A DNA stretch of 64,000 nucleotides from Geobacter sp. SVR (GCF_016865365.1 NZ_AP024469.1:3874501-3938500), one strand, 5' to 3'; counted from the stretch's first letter, positions 50,255-58,307 are shown. Numbers and translations: made by a program. The notes: generated by a model from the sequence alone, not told the origin.

Positions 50255-51082
50255 GTGAAGGAGATGTGCCGAGTTCTGGGAGTGACTCGGAGTTGGTACT
50301 ACGCCCATGCGGCCGGCCGAGTAACGAATCGGCAGCGCGAAGACCAGGCGTTGTTGCCAACGATCAAATCAGCCTTCGAAGAGAGCGACAAAACATATGG
50401 CGCGAAACGGATTACCCATAACCTACGGCAGTTAGGGCGGCGCGTCGGTAAAAACCGCATCTGGCGCCTGATGCGAGAAAACGGCCTTAAAGTCAAGACG
50501 ACGCGGAAGTTCAAGGTTACAACGAATTCAGATCACAAGCGTCCTGTAGCGGACAATCTGGTGAAGCGTCAATTCTCCGCTGACGCTCCCAATCGGCTCT
50601 GGACCGGCGACATAACGTACATTGAAACGGTCCAGGGCTGGCTGTACTTGGCAGTGGTCCTCGATGTATTCTCCCGCCGGATCGTGGGCTGGAGCATGAA
50701 CAAACGCATGACGGATGATCTTGTTATAGCTGCCCTTACCAATGCGATAGTCAGGCGTCGGCCGTCACCAGGATTCATCTTTCACACGGATCGTGGTTCG
50801 CAATATTGCAGCAAACGGTTTCGTGCCGTGGTCGGGAAAGCAGCTGGTATCCAAAGCATGAGCGGAACCGGATGCTGCTATGACAATGCAATTACGGAGA
50901 CCTTTTTCTCCACATTGAAGAGAGAACTGATTTACCACTGCTCCTTCACGACCCGGCAAGAAGCACAGAGCCGGATATTTCGTTACATCGAAGGTTTCTA
51001 CAACCGCAAGAGGATTCACTCTGCGATTGGCTATCTCACTCCTGAACAGTTTGAGCAGCAGGAGCTAAAGATGGCAGCATAG
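50255..51082 (+). CDS. IS3-family transposase OrfB (DDE integrase core)
   Basis: 275 aa. HTH_21 (VTNRQREDQALLPTIKSAFEESDKTYGAKRITHNL) then rve core: Asp in TGDITYIETVQGWLYLAVVLDVFSRRIVGWSM, Asp in GFIFHTDRGSQYCS, Glu in NAITETFFSTLKREL, and the IRYIEGFYNRKRIHSAIGYLTPEQFE end. Catalytic triad intact. Confidence 0.95.
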   Translation: MKEMCRVLGVTRSWYYAHAAGRVTNRQREDQALLPTIKSAFEESDKTYGAKRITHNLRQLGRRVGKNRIWRLMRENGLKVKTTRKFKVTTNSDHKRPVADNLVKRQFSADAPNRLWTGDITYIETVQGWLYLAVVLDVFSRRIVGWSMNKRMTDDLVIAALTNAIVRRRPSPGFIFHTDRGSQYCSKRFRAVVGKAAGIQSMSGTGCCYDNAITETFFSTLKRELIYHCSFTTRQEAQSRIFRYIEGFYNRKRIHSAIGYLTPEQFEQQELKMAA

Positions 51083-51101
51083 AATTTTGAGTGTGTCCTC
51101 T

Positions 51102-51392
51102 ATTGCGAAGACAGGTCAATACGTCCCCGTACCTCCCCCTGCGTTTCTCCCTCCAACCGTCCCATAATCCTGTCCCCGTATGCCGGGAACGTCCATGTTC
51201 GCCCGCCGCGTGCGCATCATGGTGAGCGTGAGCGGCCTGAAGCCCGACCCCCTCCTGCAGCACTGCTCGTCCTGCTCCATCCTGCCCGGCATCGCCCTCG
51301 GAAAGACAATCTCCTTGCGTCATTGCTCGCAAGGGGACCGGCCATGCCCGGTACGCTTTCCCACCCTTTCCCAAATGAGCATGAAAAATCGC
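51102..51392. other. Gene-free stretch between the IS and tetR
   Basis: 291 bases, GC-rich, no supported coding frame on either strand (no ribosome site, no conserved protein blocks) and no clear hairpin. It may be the remains of an older gene disturbed by the IS. Confidence 0.35.
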
Positions 51393-51421
51393 TTGACCAA
51401 CTAGACCGACCGGTCTACTAT
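51393..51421 (+). promoter_or_regulatory. tetR promoter with operator in the spacer
   Basis: -35 TTGACC (51393-51398), 17 bases, -10 TACTAT (51416-51421). The spacer holds TAGACCGACCGGTCTA (51402-51417), a NemR-type dyad. Predicted +1 is about one base before the ATG at 51429, so the mRNA should be leaderless. Confidence 0.75.
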
Positions 51422-51428
51422 TTCACCC

Positions 51429-52016
51429 ATGACAAAACGGGATACACGCACGGAACTGATCGCGGCCGGCATGGCACTGATTGCCGCCCAGGGGTACAAT
51501 GCCACCGGCATCGATGCGGTGTTGAAGCGGACCGGGGTGCCGAAGGGCTCCTTCTACCATTATTTCGGCAGCAAGGAGGAATTCGGCCTGGCGGTCATCG
51601 AGGAGTTCGCCGCCCGTTTCCTGGCGCGGGTCGATGTCCTCCTGGCCGATCCGGCCCTGCCGCCGCTGGAGCGGTTGCGGGCCTTCCTGGAAAGGGGGCT
51701 GGAACGGTTGGCCGAGCACCAGTGTACTGTGGGCTGCCTGATCGGAGACCTGGGGCAGGAGCTGGCGGCCCGCAACGAGCGCCTGCGGGAGCGCCTGGAC
51801 GAGATCCTCTTCTCCTGGCGGGAGCGTTTTGCCGCCTGCATCCGGGAGGCCCAGCACACGGGGGAGTTGCCCCCATCATATGATCCCCTTGTCATTGCCG
51901 GCTTCGTCCTCTCCGGATGGGAAGGGGCGGTCCTGAGCGCCAAGGTGATGAAGTCTCCCCAGCCGGTGCGGGATTTCATCGATACCCTCTTTGCCACCGT
52001 TCTCACCCCACAGTGA
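51429..52016 (+). CDS. TetR-family regulator (NemR-like)
   Basis: 195 aa. N-terminal HTH (IAAGMALIAAQGYNATGIDAVLKRTGVPKGSFYHYFGSKEEF), C-terminal domain with the Cys-containing TVGCLIGDLGQELAARN, as in NemR-type sensors whose Cys responds to electrophiles or oxidants. Autorepression expected, since its operator lies in its own promoter. Cotranscribed with the PAS-Cys protein after 54 bases. Confidence 0.9.
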   Translation: MTKRDTRTELIAAGMALIAAQGYNATGIDAVLKRTGVPKGSFYHYFGSKEEFGLAVIEEFAARFLARVDVLLADPALPPLERLRAFLERGLERLAEHQCTVGCLIGDLGQELAARNERLRERLDEILFSWRERFAACIREAQHTGELPPSYDPLVIAGFVLSGWEGAVLSAKVMKSPQPVRDFIDTLFATVLTPQ

Positions 52017-52070
52017 GATTTTCTTCCGCGGCAAGGCCGCGTACAAACCGTCAAAGGAGCCAGCATATCT

Positions 52071-52478
52071 ATGGCAAAGCACGAAATCAGCGACGAGACC
52101 CGTAAGAATTTTCACCTCTTCTGTGACAACTTCCCCTTTCCCGTCATGCTGGTCCATAAGGACCGCACCATCCTGGCGGTCAACAAGGCGGGGGAGATGG
52201 TCGGCTACCCCACCGGTATCCGCTGTGTCGACATGGGCAAAAAGGAGCACCACAAGGGCTGCCAGGCCAACCAGGCGCTGAACGAGCAGACCGCCAAACG
52301 GGTGGTCGGTTATTTCGACTTTGTCGGAGCGGTGCTGGATTCCTACTGGATCCCCCTGGCTGGCAGCGACGAGTTGTACCTGCATTTTGCCGCCGATATC
52401 ACGGAATGGGCCAAGAAATCCATGATTCCCCAAAAATGCGAGGCAGGAACGGACTGCGCCGGCTGTGCCTGCGGGTAA
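52071..52478 (+). CDS. PAS-fold protein with Cys-rich tail
   Basis: 135 aa; AAGGAG ahead of ATG. The centre reads as a PAS-like fold (DNFPFPVMLVHKDRTILAVNKAGEMVGYPTG), with RCVDMGKKEHHKGCQANQ, and the end has KCEAGTDCAGCACG, a cluster of four Cys. The Cys-rich ends suggest metal or iron-sulfur binding, or a redox sensor. It is the probable target gene of the NemR-like regulator. No family recognised for the whole protein. Confidence 0.75.
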   Translation: MAKHEISDETRKNFHLFCDNFPFPVMLVHKDRTILAVNKAGEMVGYPTGIRCVDMGKKEHHKGCQANQALNEQTAKRVVGYFDFVGAVLDSYWIPLAGSDELYLHFAADITEWAKKSMIPQKCEAGTDCAGCACG

Positions 52479-52564
52479 ACCGACCGACACGATTGCACAC
52501 AACGAAGAGGAAGTACAAAAGGGATCGCTCGTCAGCCGGTCCCTTTCTCATCTGCGCGGTATCT

Positions 52565-53200
52565 TCAGGGGTCCCGGTCGAGGCCCAGGAGCGCCGGCAG
52601 CCCACGAATGCCCTCCAACAGCCAGCGGGCGGCACCGAAATCGCCCCCCTGATTCAGGTGGCCCGGGATGGCGGCGACGGCCAGTCCGGCCCGGACGGCG
52701 GAGGTGACTCCTCGCTCCGAATCCTCGATGGCCAAGCAGCGGCCCGGATCGAGGCCGGCACGGACGCAGGCGGTCAGGTAGGGCTCCGGATCGGGCTTGG
52801 AGGCGCCGTAGTCCTCGCGGGTGAGGATGAAATCGAAATAGTCCAGCAGGCCGCTCCCGCGGTGCATCTGCAGGAAATTCTCCCGTCGGCAGCTGGTGAC
52901 GATCGCCATCGGCAGCCGGCCGTGGAGCCGCTCCAGGGTCTCCCGCACCCCGGGAATCACCCGCGACTCCTCTCCCAGTAGCCGGTAGTAGATGTCGTCC
53001 CGCACCCGGCGCAGTTCCGCCCCATCGCAGCCGCCGGCAAGAGCGAGCACGCTCTCCCCCTGACGCAGCGAGATCCGGCAGAAATCCTCCAGGGAAAGTT
53101 TCACCCCCGCCTGCGCCAACGCCTCGGCATTGGCCTGATAGTAGAGATGCTCGGTTTCCATCAGCACCCCATCGTTGTCTCAGAAAATCCCGTCGAACAT
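52565..53200 (-). pseudogene. HAD-superfamily phosphatase/phosphoglucomutase, interrupted by in-frame TGA
   Basis: 211 codons from ATG 53200 (AAGGA upstream). The beginning reads MFDGIF, TGA (53182-53180), DNDGVLMETEHLYYQANAEAL, so the stop falls directly before the motif-I nucleophile Asp (DxDG). Motif II Thr/Ser (AIVTSC), motif III Lys and motif IV (LAIEDSERGV) are intact downstream. Trp is usual at this position in some homologs (WDNDG), so TGG to TGA is the simplest origin. Sec insertion is a weaker option; the next Met (MLMETE) would lack the nucleophile. Confidence 0.7.
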
Positions 53201-53438
53201 GTCTCAGTTTTCCTTGAATGAAGGCTTGTGCTGAGAGAGGTGCATCCATGACACGCACCTCCCCCACGTACCGAATCAGTACGTGTGAATGCCGCAGACA
53301 GATAGAACAGCACGGAATGCCACTGTCTGAAACCGCACAAGCGGCAGCACCCTCCCCTGAATTCCCTTTTCGCTTTGTCCGCCAAGGATTACAATAAAAA
53401 CAAGCGGAGCAATGTGCCCAGAAAAGGAGGGCAACAGC

Positions 53439-53600
53439 ATGATAACGATATCGGTGATAGTGATACTCGGAATGTTTGCGCTCATCATGGCCCCCTGGAT
53501 CGGTGACGTGAACACGCGCGCAAGACTGCACCCCACGGATCTAATGGCGGGGGACGAAGGCGAAGACGATTCGGCCCTGCTGGCCGGTAAAACGCGATAG
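53439..53600 (+). CDS. Small single-helix membrane protein
   Basis: 53 aa. ATG follows AAAGGAGGG 7 bases upstream. A single hydrophobic segment (ITISVIVILGMFALIMAPW) is followed by a polar acidic tail. No family recognised; could be a small membrane regulator. Confidence 0.5.
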   Translation: MITISVIVILGMFALIMAPWIGDVNTRARLHPTDLMAGDEGEDDSALLAGKTR

Positions 53601-53687
53601 ATCTGCTGCTTCTACTGTTCACAGGGGAGAGGCTGCCTGTTATGAAAGGCGGCCTTTCCCCTTTTTTCATTTTTTCATCCCCCCCTG

Positions 53688-54149
53688 CTACCGGCGGCCG
53701 GCAATGCCTCGCAGGAACGTCTGCAGGAAAAGGTCGCTGCACTCCCTGTAGCGCCTGTGTCCCTTGGCATGGAACAGCGGAGCCAGGTCCGCCTTTGCCG
53801 TCGGCATGCCGGCCAGATTCATGATGGCCAGCAGATCCTCCTCTTTCAGATCCAGCGCGATCCGCAGCTTCTTCAGGACTGTGTTGTTGTCGAGAGCGGC
53901 ACCCGGTTGGGAGGTATTCCCGCCGGTGGAGTCCCGTCTGCCGCGCCGTCGAATGATCAGCCCCTCTAGAAAAAATGTCAGCAACTGGTTGGCGCAGGGG
54001 ATGAAGCCCTCTTCGTCCTCCTGTTTGAGCAGCAGCGGCAAGGTTGTCGGATTCATGGCAAAACCGGCTTCCTTGTAGATGGCGACCATCTCGGCATCAT
54101 CCAGATCCAGCGCAGTACGCAGCTGCCGCAGAATGTCGTTGTTTGTCAT
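53688..54149 (-). CDS. DUF1456 family protein (YehS-like)
   Basis: 153 aa. Two tandem DUF1456 modules: NNDILRQLRTALDLDDAEMVAIYKEAGF (residues 3-30) and NNTVLKKLRIALDLKEEDLLAIMNLAGM (about 84-111), each followed by an acidic/aromatic end (EEGFIPCANQLLTFFLEGLI). Small helical cytosolic protein, function unknown. A ribosome site GGGGGAG precedes ATG 54149. Confidence 0.85.
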   Translation of the reverse strand: MTNNDILRQLRTALDLDDAEMVAIYKEAGFAMNPTTLPLLLKQEDEEGFIPCANQLLTFFLEGLIIRRRGRRDSTGGNTSQPGAALDNNTVLKKLRIALDLKEEDLLAIMNLAGMPTAKADLAPLFHAKGHRRYRECSDLFLQTFLRGIAGRR

Positions 54150-54429
54150 CGATCTCTCCCCCGTAGGTTCAGTGAATTCCATCTCATATGCGCATCGTCT
54201 GGGGAGCGTGCCGAGGGCAAGTGGACGCCCGGAGCTTCCCGGATGAAACGCAGCGGGAGCATAGGATGGCTCCCGCTGCAAACATGTCCGTCTGATCAAG
54301 GTCTGTCAGAATTCTTCCCGGCGGACCTTTGCCAGCGCAGGCCTGCCGGCGTGACGACCGCCGTGTGCCGGCGATCACCGGGGGAAAGCCGGTGACGATG
54401 CACCCGCCTTTCAGTTTACAGCGTGGCGA
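54150..54429. other. Intergenic region
   Basis: 280 bases upstream of the DUF1456 gene. It must contain that gene's promoter; no consensus promoter, hairpin or frame is convincing. A minor frame on the minus strand (MIAGTRRSSRR...) has no ribosome site. Confidence 0.35.
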
Positions 54430-55083
54430 CTACTGTTTTCCAGCACCGTGATCTGCATGGGCACCATCGCGATGATCGGCATGGGGATGCTTCTTACCCT
54501 GGTGCTCCTCACCATGGGCGCCCCGACCAATGACATCGGCATGCAGGCGCTCCACATAATGGGTGAATGCCACATACGCCTCGACGAACTCACGCCCCTT
54601 TGCCACACTCTCGTCCTTATGGCGGTATGCGGCCGCGACGCGCTCGTAATGCCTTTGTATACCGGCGGCCACATCATCGGCAATCAATTTCACCAGCGTT
54701 CCCGGTGAGCCGCCGGCCAGAGCCTCGTCGGCCTCGGCAACGGCAGGCTCCACGGCGCCGGCCGGTTTCAGGCCGGTGAAAGGGGCACCCTCTCCTGCCC
54801 GATGGATCTTGACCAGGGTTGTGAAGAACTGCTTATCGGCCGCCTCGGGATGCTTGCCGCGAGATGCGAGGAGCTTTCCGAATGCGGCCCTGACCGCCTT
54901 CTCATCCTTCGCCTTCACCCATTTGAGGACAGGCGTAACGTCCCCCGCCTCGATGGCCTTTCTGGCATCCATAACCACCGGTCCGTCAAGCGTATCGCAG
55001 TGTGCGGAAGCGAATCGGGGGACCGCAGCCGAAAGCAGCATGACCATCGCAATACCCAGCGTTTTGATCGTAGTTGTGCTCAT
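54430..55083 (-). CDS. Exported DUF6448 protein
   Basis: 217 aa; AGGAG before ATG. Sec signal (IKTLGIAMVMLLSAAVPRFASA) then HCDTLDGPVVMDARKAIEAGDVTPVLKWV, FFTTLVKIHRAGEGAPFTGLKPAG and an HYERVAAAYRHKDESVAKGREFVEAYVAFTHYVERLH block, the DUF6448 pattern with several conserved His. The His-rich C-terminal tail (GEEHQGKKHPHADHRDGAHADHGAGKQ) probably binds metals. Confidence 0.85.
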   Translation of the reverse strand: MSTTTIKTLGIAMVMLLSAAVPRFASAHCDTLDGPVVMDARKAIEAGDVTPVLKWVKAKDEKAVRAAFGKLLASRGKHPEAADKQFFTTLVKIHRAGEGAPFTGLKPAGAVEPAVAEADEALAGGSPGTLVKLIADDVAAGIQRHYERVAAAYRHKDESVAKGREFVEAYVAFTHYVERLHADVIGRGAHGEEHQGKKHPHADHRDGAHADHGAGKQ

Positions 55084-55191
55084 ATTGGTTCTCCTGTTGT
55101 CGATTGTATGAAATGGCCCCTTCTCGAAGGCCGGCAGGACGACAAGCTGCCGCCTCACCGGAAGAGACGGCAGTGACCGAAGCTGGGTGCT

Positions 55192-55530
55192 TTATTTGTT
55201 CTGGGGAGGGATAAACGGTGGACGGCCGAAGCCGGGGAGGAGCCGGCCGGCATAGACGGCGTTGAGCCTTTCCGTCGCCGGCGTGGATAGGAGAAACTGC
55301 AGATGCATCATGCAGAATGGGGCATCAAGTGGACAGCCGCTGTCATGCTGATGGCTGTCGGACTCGTGGCTGTCGCCAGGATCGACATCCGGACAGACCA
55401 GTGCCGCCGCGTGATGTTCATCAGCCTCCACCAGCTCAAGTGACCGGGCATGGGCTGAGACTGGCAGCAACAGTTGCAGCGCCAGCATCAGCAGGGCAAC
55501 GATTTTGGTCATAGGTGCAGGCAGATTCAT
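55192..55530 (-). CDS. Small exported His/Cys-rich protein
   Basis: 112 aa. The start is uncertain (ATG 55530, or ATG 55512; neither has a strong ribosome site). Signal peptide MTKIVALLMLALQLLLPVSAHARS; the mature part has DPGDSHESDSHQHDSGCPLDAPFCMMH, many His, Asp and Cys. Likely a periplasmic metal-binding or copper-related protein, upstream of the DUF6448 gene on the same strand with a 108-base gap. Confidence 0.6.
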   Translation of the reverse strand: MNLPAPMTKIVALLMLALQLLLPVSAHARSLELVEADEHHAAALVCPDVDPGDSHESDSHQHDSGCPLDAPFCMMHLQFLLSTPATERLNAVYAGRLLPGFGRPPFIPPQNK

Positions 55531-55699
55531 GGCGATCCATACAGCGGTTCCATCTGACAGTAGTGTTGCCTGCTTAAAGAGTATCCCGCACCGAATTAAA
55601 TTCCATTGACATAAATCAAATCCGCTGCTGTTCCGCACCTCGACGGCCGGAGCAGCGCACCCCCTCAGTAACCGCGCAAAACCCGTCAGGAACGCAAAA

Positions 55700-55733
55700 C
55701 CTGACAGGGCGCCCCAAGGGGCGCCCTGTCAGG
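55700..55733. repeat. Perfect 16-base inverted repeat
   Basis: CCTGACAGGGCGCCCC-AA-GGGGCGCCCTGTCAGG, perfect, no T run. It stands between the stop of one minus-strand gene (55782) and the start region of the next (55530). Possible terminator without U tract or protein site. Confidence 0.7.
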
Positions 55734-55781
55734 TCAGGCTCGACGATCTACGTTCGCGCGACGTCCTGCCACGCGCGGGTA

Positions 55782-56192
55782 TCAGCGTTTTCTGGTGAGG
55801 GGGGAGAGCGGCGCGAGATCGACGCTCCCGGTGCGGCGCTTGACCACTGTTTTAGCCTGGTCACCGGCAGTCAGCCGGACCACCAGCTCGGGGAATTCCT
55901 GATTCAGGAGCTGGCGCACCGCAGCATAGTCGATGGAGAGATGGTCATCCTGCTGGATGCCCTTCCGTCCGGTCAGGAAGCGGTCAAGGTGGGGATCGCT
56001 TTTCCGCAGGAACTCCAGCATGTCGAGCACGAACAGCTTGCCCGCCGGGAACCTGCCGCTGATCAGCCGATGGAGGTCATCGGTCTTCAGGCCGTTGGCG
56101 GCAAGGTGCCTGATCCATTTCTGGCAATCGCAGATGTAGGCCGACTGCAGGTCGGCGCTGGTAATCGTGAATCTGATCTTCTCTCTGGCCAC
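55782..56192 (-). CDS. Conserved hypothetical protein
   Basis: 136 aa from GTG with GGAG 6 bases upstream; the longer ATG frame reads through the promoter region. Helical, basic; FTITSADLQSAYICDCQKWIRHLAANGLKTDDLHRL and RRTGSVDLAPLSPLTRKR. No family recognised. The Cys pair in ICDCQ may be structural. Confidence 0.5.
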   Translation of the reverse strand: MAREKIRFTITSADLQSAYICDCQKWIRHLAANGLKTDDLHRLISGRFPAGKLFVLDMLEFLRKSDPHLDRFLTGRKGIQQDDHLSIDYAAVRQLLNQEFPELVVRLTAGDQAKTVVKRRTGSVDLAPLSPLTRKR

Positions 56193-56284
56193 ATTCAGCT
56201 CCGTTTTTTTATATAGGGCGGATAGTACCGGAAAATGCCCTGCGGGGCAACAGCCACCGGCTGGACGGGAATAGGGCAAAACTC

Positions 56285-56407
56285 AGGTTGTTCAAAAATA
56301 GTCAGATCGTCGCACCCGCAGAAAGCCCTGCGGAGGCGTAGCAGCGCTACGCCGCACAAGGGGGCTTTCGAGGACGGCGGCGAGATGGCTGAATTTTTGA
56401 ACAACCT
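56285..56407. repeat. Palindromic intergenic repeat, copy D (best conserved)
   Basis: 123 bases: AGGTTGTTCAAAAATAGTCAGATCGTCGC left, inverted GCGGCGAGATGGCTGAATTTTTGAACAACCT right, and the central palindrome GGCGTAGCAGCGCTACGCC. It lies between two minus-strand genes and would fold into one long hairpin. Confidence 0.9.
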
Positions 56408-56458
56408 GATAGAGAAAGGCGGCTGTCCGGCCGCCTTTCGCATATCCATACCCGCCCG

Positions 56459-57364
56459 TCAGGCAGCGTGGCGATGCTGCGCCCCCCGGTATACCTCGGC
56501 GAACACCTCGGCGAATTGCTCGATGGAGGTCGGCGTGGTAGTGGCAGCATTCCGCGGCCGGTTGACGGCAAACAACCCACGGTTCAGGGCTTCGCTCATC
56601 TCCACGAACAGCCGGCAGACATCCCGGCTCATCCCCGTGCCGAGCAGCGCCTGTTCGAATTCGTCGTAGGGGATCTGGCGGTAGACCAGGTCGGAGATGC
56701 CGATCCTTCGGCCAATGATGGTGAATGCTTCCTGCAGGGAGAGATCGCGCTGGCCAAGCAGGTCCTCATGGGACGAGCCGCTGAAATCGCGTGCCAGCAG
56801 GTGAGCAGCCACCCGCTCGGCAATGTCGGCCGTGGCGATCATGGCGAACTTGATATCGCCCCGCACCGCCGAACCGGCATAGCCGTAGTCATGAATCACC
56901 GGCACGTTGGCCAGCAGGTTCTCCATGAAGTAGGTGGGTCGCAGGTGGAGTACGTTTACTCCGCGCAGCACATCCAGCCGTTCTTCCTGGTCGTGCAGCC
57001 CCACGATCGGACCGGTCCCCCGGGGAAGCTCCGCCCCCTGGCTGCTCAGGTTGACAACGTGAGTGACCCCCACGTCCAGAATGGCCGTGGCGATGCTGAT
57101 ACCGACCACGTCCTGGTACGCACGGAAAGTGCTTGCCGTGTAGCTGGGAGGGATCATGGCGAAAACCGCCGTGGCCCCCTGGAAGGCAGTGGTGAGAAAG
57201 GCCGTATCCTTCAGGTCGCCCACTGCCGGAACGGCGCCCCGGTTGACATACTGCTGGAGCCGTGCGGCATCCCTGCCGATGACCCGCACCTTTTCACCCT
57301 TATTGAGCAGGATATCCGTCACCCTGTTCCCGATATGTCCAGTAGCTCCGATGATTGCGTACAT
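56459..57364 (-). CDS. NmrA-like NAD(P)-binding protein
   Basis: 301 aa; AAGGAG before ATG. Rossmann motif IIGATGHIGNRV, then VRVIGRDAARLQQYVNRGAVPAVGDLKD and FAMIPPSYTAS; the pattern is that of atypical SDR NmrA/HSCARG sensors that bind NADP(H) but lack the Tyr-Lys catalytic pair. Probably a redox-sensing or quinone oxidoreductase-like protein. Confidence 0.85.
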   Translation of the reverse strand: MYAIIGATGHIGNRVTDILLNKGEKVRVIGRDAARLQQYVNRGAVPAVGDLKDTAFLTTAFQGATAVFAMIPPSYTASTFRAYQDVVGISIATAILDVGVTHVVNLSSQGAELPRGTGPIVGLHDQEERLDVLRGVNVLHLRPTYFMENLLANVPVIHDYGYAGSAVRGDIKFAMIATADIAERVAAHLLARDFSGSSHEDLLGQRDLSLQEAFTIIGRRIGISDLVYRQIPYDEFEQALLGTGMSRDVCRLFVEMSEALNRGLFAVNRPRNAATTTPTSIEQFAEVFAEVYRGAQHRHAA

Positions 57365-57584
57365 GCTGAACTCCTTTCGCCCTTCTCCGCGGCCAAAGAG
57401 CATGACGTCCCTCTGTGCACGACGGCAGGTGCCGCCATGTATTACATCATTATACGCCTCCTGCAGCAGAGGGGATGCGGTAAACTGCAGGGTGAGGCAG
57501 TAGGGGGATGGCGTAAAAATCCGGCCGGAGCGGTGAGAGTGTCAGCGTTATGCAAGGTAATTCCGGGAATTGCCGGTTACGTAG

Positions 57585-57590
57585 TATACT
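57585..57590 (+). promoter_or_regulatory. -10 element before the selenoprotein gene
   Basis: TATACT 34 bases upstream of the ATG; a clear -35 is not seen at 17 bases. Confidence 0.4.
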
Positions 57591-57624
57591 ATCGGTAGCG
57601 GCACCTGCCGCCCAGGAGGAAACC

Positions 57625-58233
57625 ATGAACAGCACACCCGTGGTGGAGGTCTTTTTCGACTACATCTGACCCTGGTGCTATCTCGGTACCGTGCGTACCG
57701 ATCGTTTGCAGCGGGAATTCGGCGTTACGCTGCGCTGGAGCGTCTTCCCGCTCCATCCCGACACCCCGCCGGAGGGGATGGAACTGAGCAGGCTCTTTGC
57801 CGGGCGCGAGGCCATGATCCGCGACATGCAGGTCCGGTTGCACCGGATGGCGTCCGCAGAGGGGTTGCCACTGACCGAACGGACCCATACCTACAACAGC
57901 CGGCTGGCCCAGGAACTGGGGAAATGGGCCGAGTCCCGCGGCCGGGGCGACCAGTTCAGCCGCGCTGTCTATCAGGCCTATTTTGTCGAGGGGATCAACA
58001 TCGCCCAAGAAGAGGAGCTGCTGCGGATCGCCTCGTCCGCCGGACTGCCGGCCGATGAGGTGCAGCAGGTGCTGGCGGAACGGAGCTTTGCCCCGGCGGT
58101 GGATGCCGACTGGCAGCGCGCCCGGGAACTACGCATAACCGCGGTGCCTACCCACCTCTGTGCCGGGAGGCGGCTGACCGGCTTTGCCCCCTATGAAGAT
58201 TTCGTGCGCCTGATCGGTGCGGGCAATAACTGA
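57625..58233 (+). CDS. DsbA/FrnE-like selenoprotein (Sec at codon 15)
   Basis: 202 aa with an ideal AGGAGGAAACC before ATG. Codons 1-14 give MNSTPVVEVFFDYI, then TGA (57667-57669), then PWCYLG. Cys-Pro-Trp-Cys is the FrnE/DsbA active site, so TGA replaces the first catalytic Cys: Sec-Pro-Trp-Cys. A perfect stem TCGGTAC/GTACCGA with loop CGTGC lies 13 bases after TGA, as a bacterial SECIS does. Cis-Pro motif ITAVPT near residue 169 and the helical insert complete a thioredoxin-fold oxidoreductase. The reading frame continues unbroken. Confidence 0.88.
57683..57701 (+). promoter_or_regulatory. SECIS-like element
   Basis: Seven-base perfect stem TCGGTAC/GTACCGA, loop CGTGC, with the loop about 20 bases after the TGA, inside the coding sequence of the selenoprotein. 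Confidence 0.75.
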
Positions 58234-58307
58234 TTCCATTGGCGGTTGTCAGCTCCCGTTGATTCGGCTAGTATCAGGCAGCTGTTCACCCCCGCCAAGG
58301 AGTTCCC

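Larger units (their letters stand above)
49890..51101 (+). mobile_element. IS3-family insertion sequence (intact)
   Basis: About 1.21 kb with imperfect ends TGAGGACACAC (left) and GTGTGTCCTC (right), containing orfA and orfB. The genes are linked by a -1 frameshift at an A7 run (50177-50183). Both reading frames are open and the DDE residues are intact, so it may still move. It is inserted between the hxlR and tetR genes. No clear target duplication could be read. Confidence 0.9.

Noticed and set aside
49890-51101. Composite transposon carrying the hxlR and tetR genes
   Set aside because: Only one IS copy is present and the flanking genes are unrelated, so a single insertion is the simpler reading.
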